64,000 nt of DNA, taken from Antedon mediterranea (taxonomy: Eukaryota > Echinodermata > Crinoidea > Comatulida > Antedonidae). Position 1 is the first letter of the stretch. Every line of letters starts with the position of its first letter. A program made the translations under genes and the position numbers. The stretch covers positions 30,073,001-30,137,000 of the forward strand of contig NC_092673.1 in NCBI RefSeq assembly GCF_964355755.1, given 5' to 3'. Shown here one piece after another: positions 61,991-64,000 of the stretch. The notes beneath the pieces were generated by a model. The model did no database searches. It was given only the letters and a program-made list of their open reading frames with translations, and had not been told where the DNA came from.

Positions 61991-64000
61991 TACAATGTAT
62001 GTTTACTAAGTGTTGTTATCCACATGATCCATGTACTTGCGTGCAAGAAACACAATAGGCAAAAATTGTTGGTGAAAATTACAATAACAAATTCTAAACC
62101 CTTTTGTTGGAAGTATTTAACAACTTCGGAAAGAAATACACCTTGTTTTGCTTCAGTGGCTTTTCCTATTGTGATGAAATTTTAATGGGTTTTCTTTCGC
62201 TTTAGAACTTATGGAATAAAAAAGAAATATGTTCACATTTTATCTGTGTCAAAGTAATAAATGGAAATAATAAAAAAAAGTACATTGGATTTTCTTCTTA
62301 TAAGTTTGTGACTTAAGTATAGTAACCTAATTTGTCAATGTACAAGAAGGATAATGCGTAATAGTGGAGGATTGGCAAAATGTTTTATGTAGTCATAACT
62401 CACTAGAGGGCAGCAAACACATATTAAATGCAACATTTCACTTATTAGTCTCACTAAGTTAGCAAGGCCATAAAAAGTGCTTTCCCTTGAATCCTTGACT
62501 TGTGGTTAAAAAAAAACTGTAATAGTCAATCAATCAATCAATGAAATGTCAAAAGGGGTGTTATGGTTACTCAATGTTGGGTAACTTAGGAATGTTTTGG
62601 TAATTGTTTGCCAGGGGGCTACACCTGTTCAAATTAGACATATGAAAATAAGTTGTCATAAATTAACATATCCTACTTATTATATTCATAATTAAGGTGA
62701 TTTCTGAGAAATTATGTAGGTGAAAGGTCAGGTTTTAGTCAAACAATTTAAAACCAACTATATATCTAAACATTCATGAACCCCTAAGCTACTGAAAAAT
62801 ATATTACTTTACGAAAAATAAATTGGAAATACCATAAATGTGAAAAAAAATCCCAAATTTATTTTGGGGGATAAAAGAATGAAAATAATTTAATCTCTAA
62901 ATTTATAATCATTCCTTTAGAGATTAGAATGTGATAGTTGTGTGCAAAAACCAGGAAAATTGTTTTTCCAAGACATTTCCATTATGGCTAGTGGTCAACC
63001 ATACCAGGATAAATCATTGGCCCATTCATACTATAATATAAATATTTAATTGAGGATTTTTTACATGTGATCAAAACAACAATGAGTGATGGTAGATTTC
63101 TCATTAATTAGTACATGTTGTTTATTCGAGTTGCTGTGAAAATGACTTAGCCAAGAAAGTGGTCATTATCTGAACATTTTGTCCTACTAAATCTCTCATT
63201 ATTAAAGTAATGTAAATAAACGAAGATGCCTCAAATTTAAACAAACTAAATCATTTAGAATGTTGTATTTTTAATGGCCTGTTTCTATCTTTTGAAAAAT
63301 CCAAGACGGTTTTCTTTGAAACCAGTTTTGAACATTTGTTGTTAAGAAAAATCATGTTGTAGCCAATTTTTACTCCAGATAAAACCGGTTTCACACTCAG
63401 AAACATCAGAAGTGAGGTCAAACTAAAACTGCTCCATTGGGCTTTGTTTGTGTAAGTAACCATTTTAAAATTAGTTCATTTGTGTTTTATTTTCTACTCA
63501 ATGGAAACATACATCATGTTAAATATAATTATTCTAACACCAAATACATTTCGTTTGTCTTGTAATGTTTTAAATTGTGAAGAAAATCTTTCAACTGCAT
63601 CCTTTCAGGTTTAATCTATCATAAAAATATACCAATATCTAAATTATTTATGTTGTATTTTCAGTATGTCTAAGTTAATTTTAAATGTATAAACAATCTG
63701 TCCTGTTGTAATTATGTTGTTCTAGTTTAATTGAACTGGTCACTTTCCATTAATTGTTCTAGGTATATACAATTACATGATGTTACAACTTTCACCTACA
63801 GTTCAAATCCCATTTTGGATTGGCACCTAGCTGACTGCATTTTACATTTGGCATATTAACAATTCCAAAGTGCTTGCCATTTTATTACTTGTGATAAATT
63901 GACATGTTGACCGTTTGCTGCAGAAAGCTTAGTCACATGACCAATCATTTCCTTACAATGCACTATGATTGGTTTCCATGGCTTAAGCAAAAACTAATGA
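61991..64000. other. AT-rich right flank
   Basis: Apart from the element fragment at 63277 I see nothing supported. It may be intron of the RING gene, whose 5' exons have not been found. Confidence 0.4.
63277..63420 (+). mobile_element. Left-end fragment of the GGGCCTGTTTCTAT family
   Basis: GGCCTGTTTCTAT, then a diverged GAAACCAGTTTT, CAATTTTTACTCCAG and AAAACCGGTTTCAC follow the order seen at 22105-22220. No right end was found. Confidence 0.65.

Noticed and set aside
61381-62058. 225-residue plus-strand frame with a 49-residue period
   Set aside because: It comes from the 49-bp minisatellite, whose length is not a multiple of three, so the same DNA is read in three frames in turn.

Overview
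This is a non-coding, AT-rich stretch (by eye about 30% G+C) of a multicellular animal nuclear genome. Five things point that way: tRNA-derived SINEs, TIR-bounded non-autonomous DNA elements (MITEs), several minisatellites, spliceosomal exons with clean GT/AG borders, and no dense gene packing. The very frequent AGGCCTA-type words and the repeat mix resemble echinoderms and other Ambulacraria. That placement, possibly a crinoid or sea cucumber, is an impression and not proven.

Genes. The only convincing protein-coding content is the 3' end of one minus-strand gene. Its penultimate exon (58866-58998) encodes an amphipathic, probably coiled-coil segment. Its last exon (52492-52709) encodes a complete C3HC4 RING finger running to the stop codon. 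The splice sites and phases match across a 6.2-kb intron. The RING spacing and its C-terminal tail (RDVIRAY) look most like neuralized-type E3 ubiquitin ligases. The 5' part of the gene lies further right, probably mostly outside the window. A weaker candidate exon sits at 60561-60645. Every other longer open frame falls in tandem repeats or looks like chance.

Layout. 0-12 kb: AT-rich spacer with a foldback element (1.36-1.66 kb), tRNA-SINE copies (0.11, 4.96 and 5.05 kb), a LINE-like 3' tail (8.1 kb), a TIR element (8.4 kb) and a 41-bp minisatellite (11.25-11.75 kb). 12-17 kb: an 86-bp satellite carrying a POU-octamer word in almost every unit, a 37-bp repeat and a 47-bp minisatellite. 17-31 kb: more spacer, a roughly 830-bp TIR element (22.1-22.9 kb), a SINE (26.3 kb), two MITEs (27.0 and 27.2 kb) and a repeat with a hammerhead-ribozyme-like core (28.3 kb). 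30.7-32.8 kb: a CATC-rich array and a 30-bp minisatellite. 33-44 kb: four copies of a TTAA-flanked MITE family (six in the window), a second, mutated hammerhead-like copy (35.5 kb), a SINE (37.7 kb), a 523-bp foldback element (42.0 kb), a different SINE family (42.9 kb) and a small MITE (44.1 kb). 44.3-46.4 kb: tandem duplications of 120-350 bp. 48.0-50.2 kb: a cluster of nested palindromes, with five copies of a roughly 74-bp hairpin. 50.9-52 kb: SINE and MITE copies. 52.5-59.0 kb: the RING gene. 61.2-61.9 kb: a 49-bp minisatellite that looks like an amplified transposon end.

The most interesting items are the hammerhead-like motifs, the palindrome cluster, the octamer-bearing satellite, and minisatellites that seem to have grown from transposon ends. 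No autonomous transposase or reverse transcriptase was recognised, and nothing here looks like a new multi-gene system.
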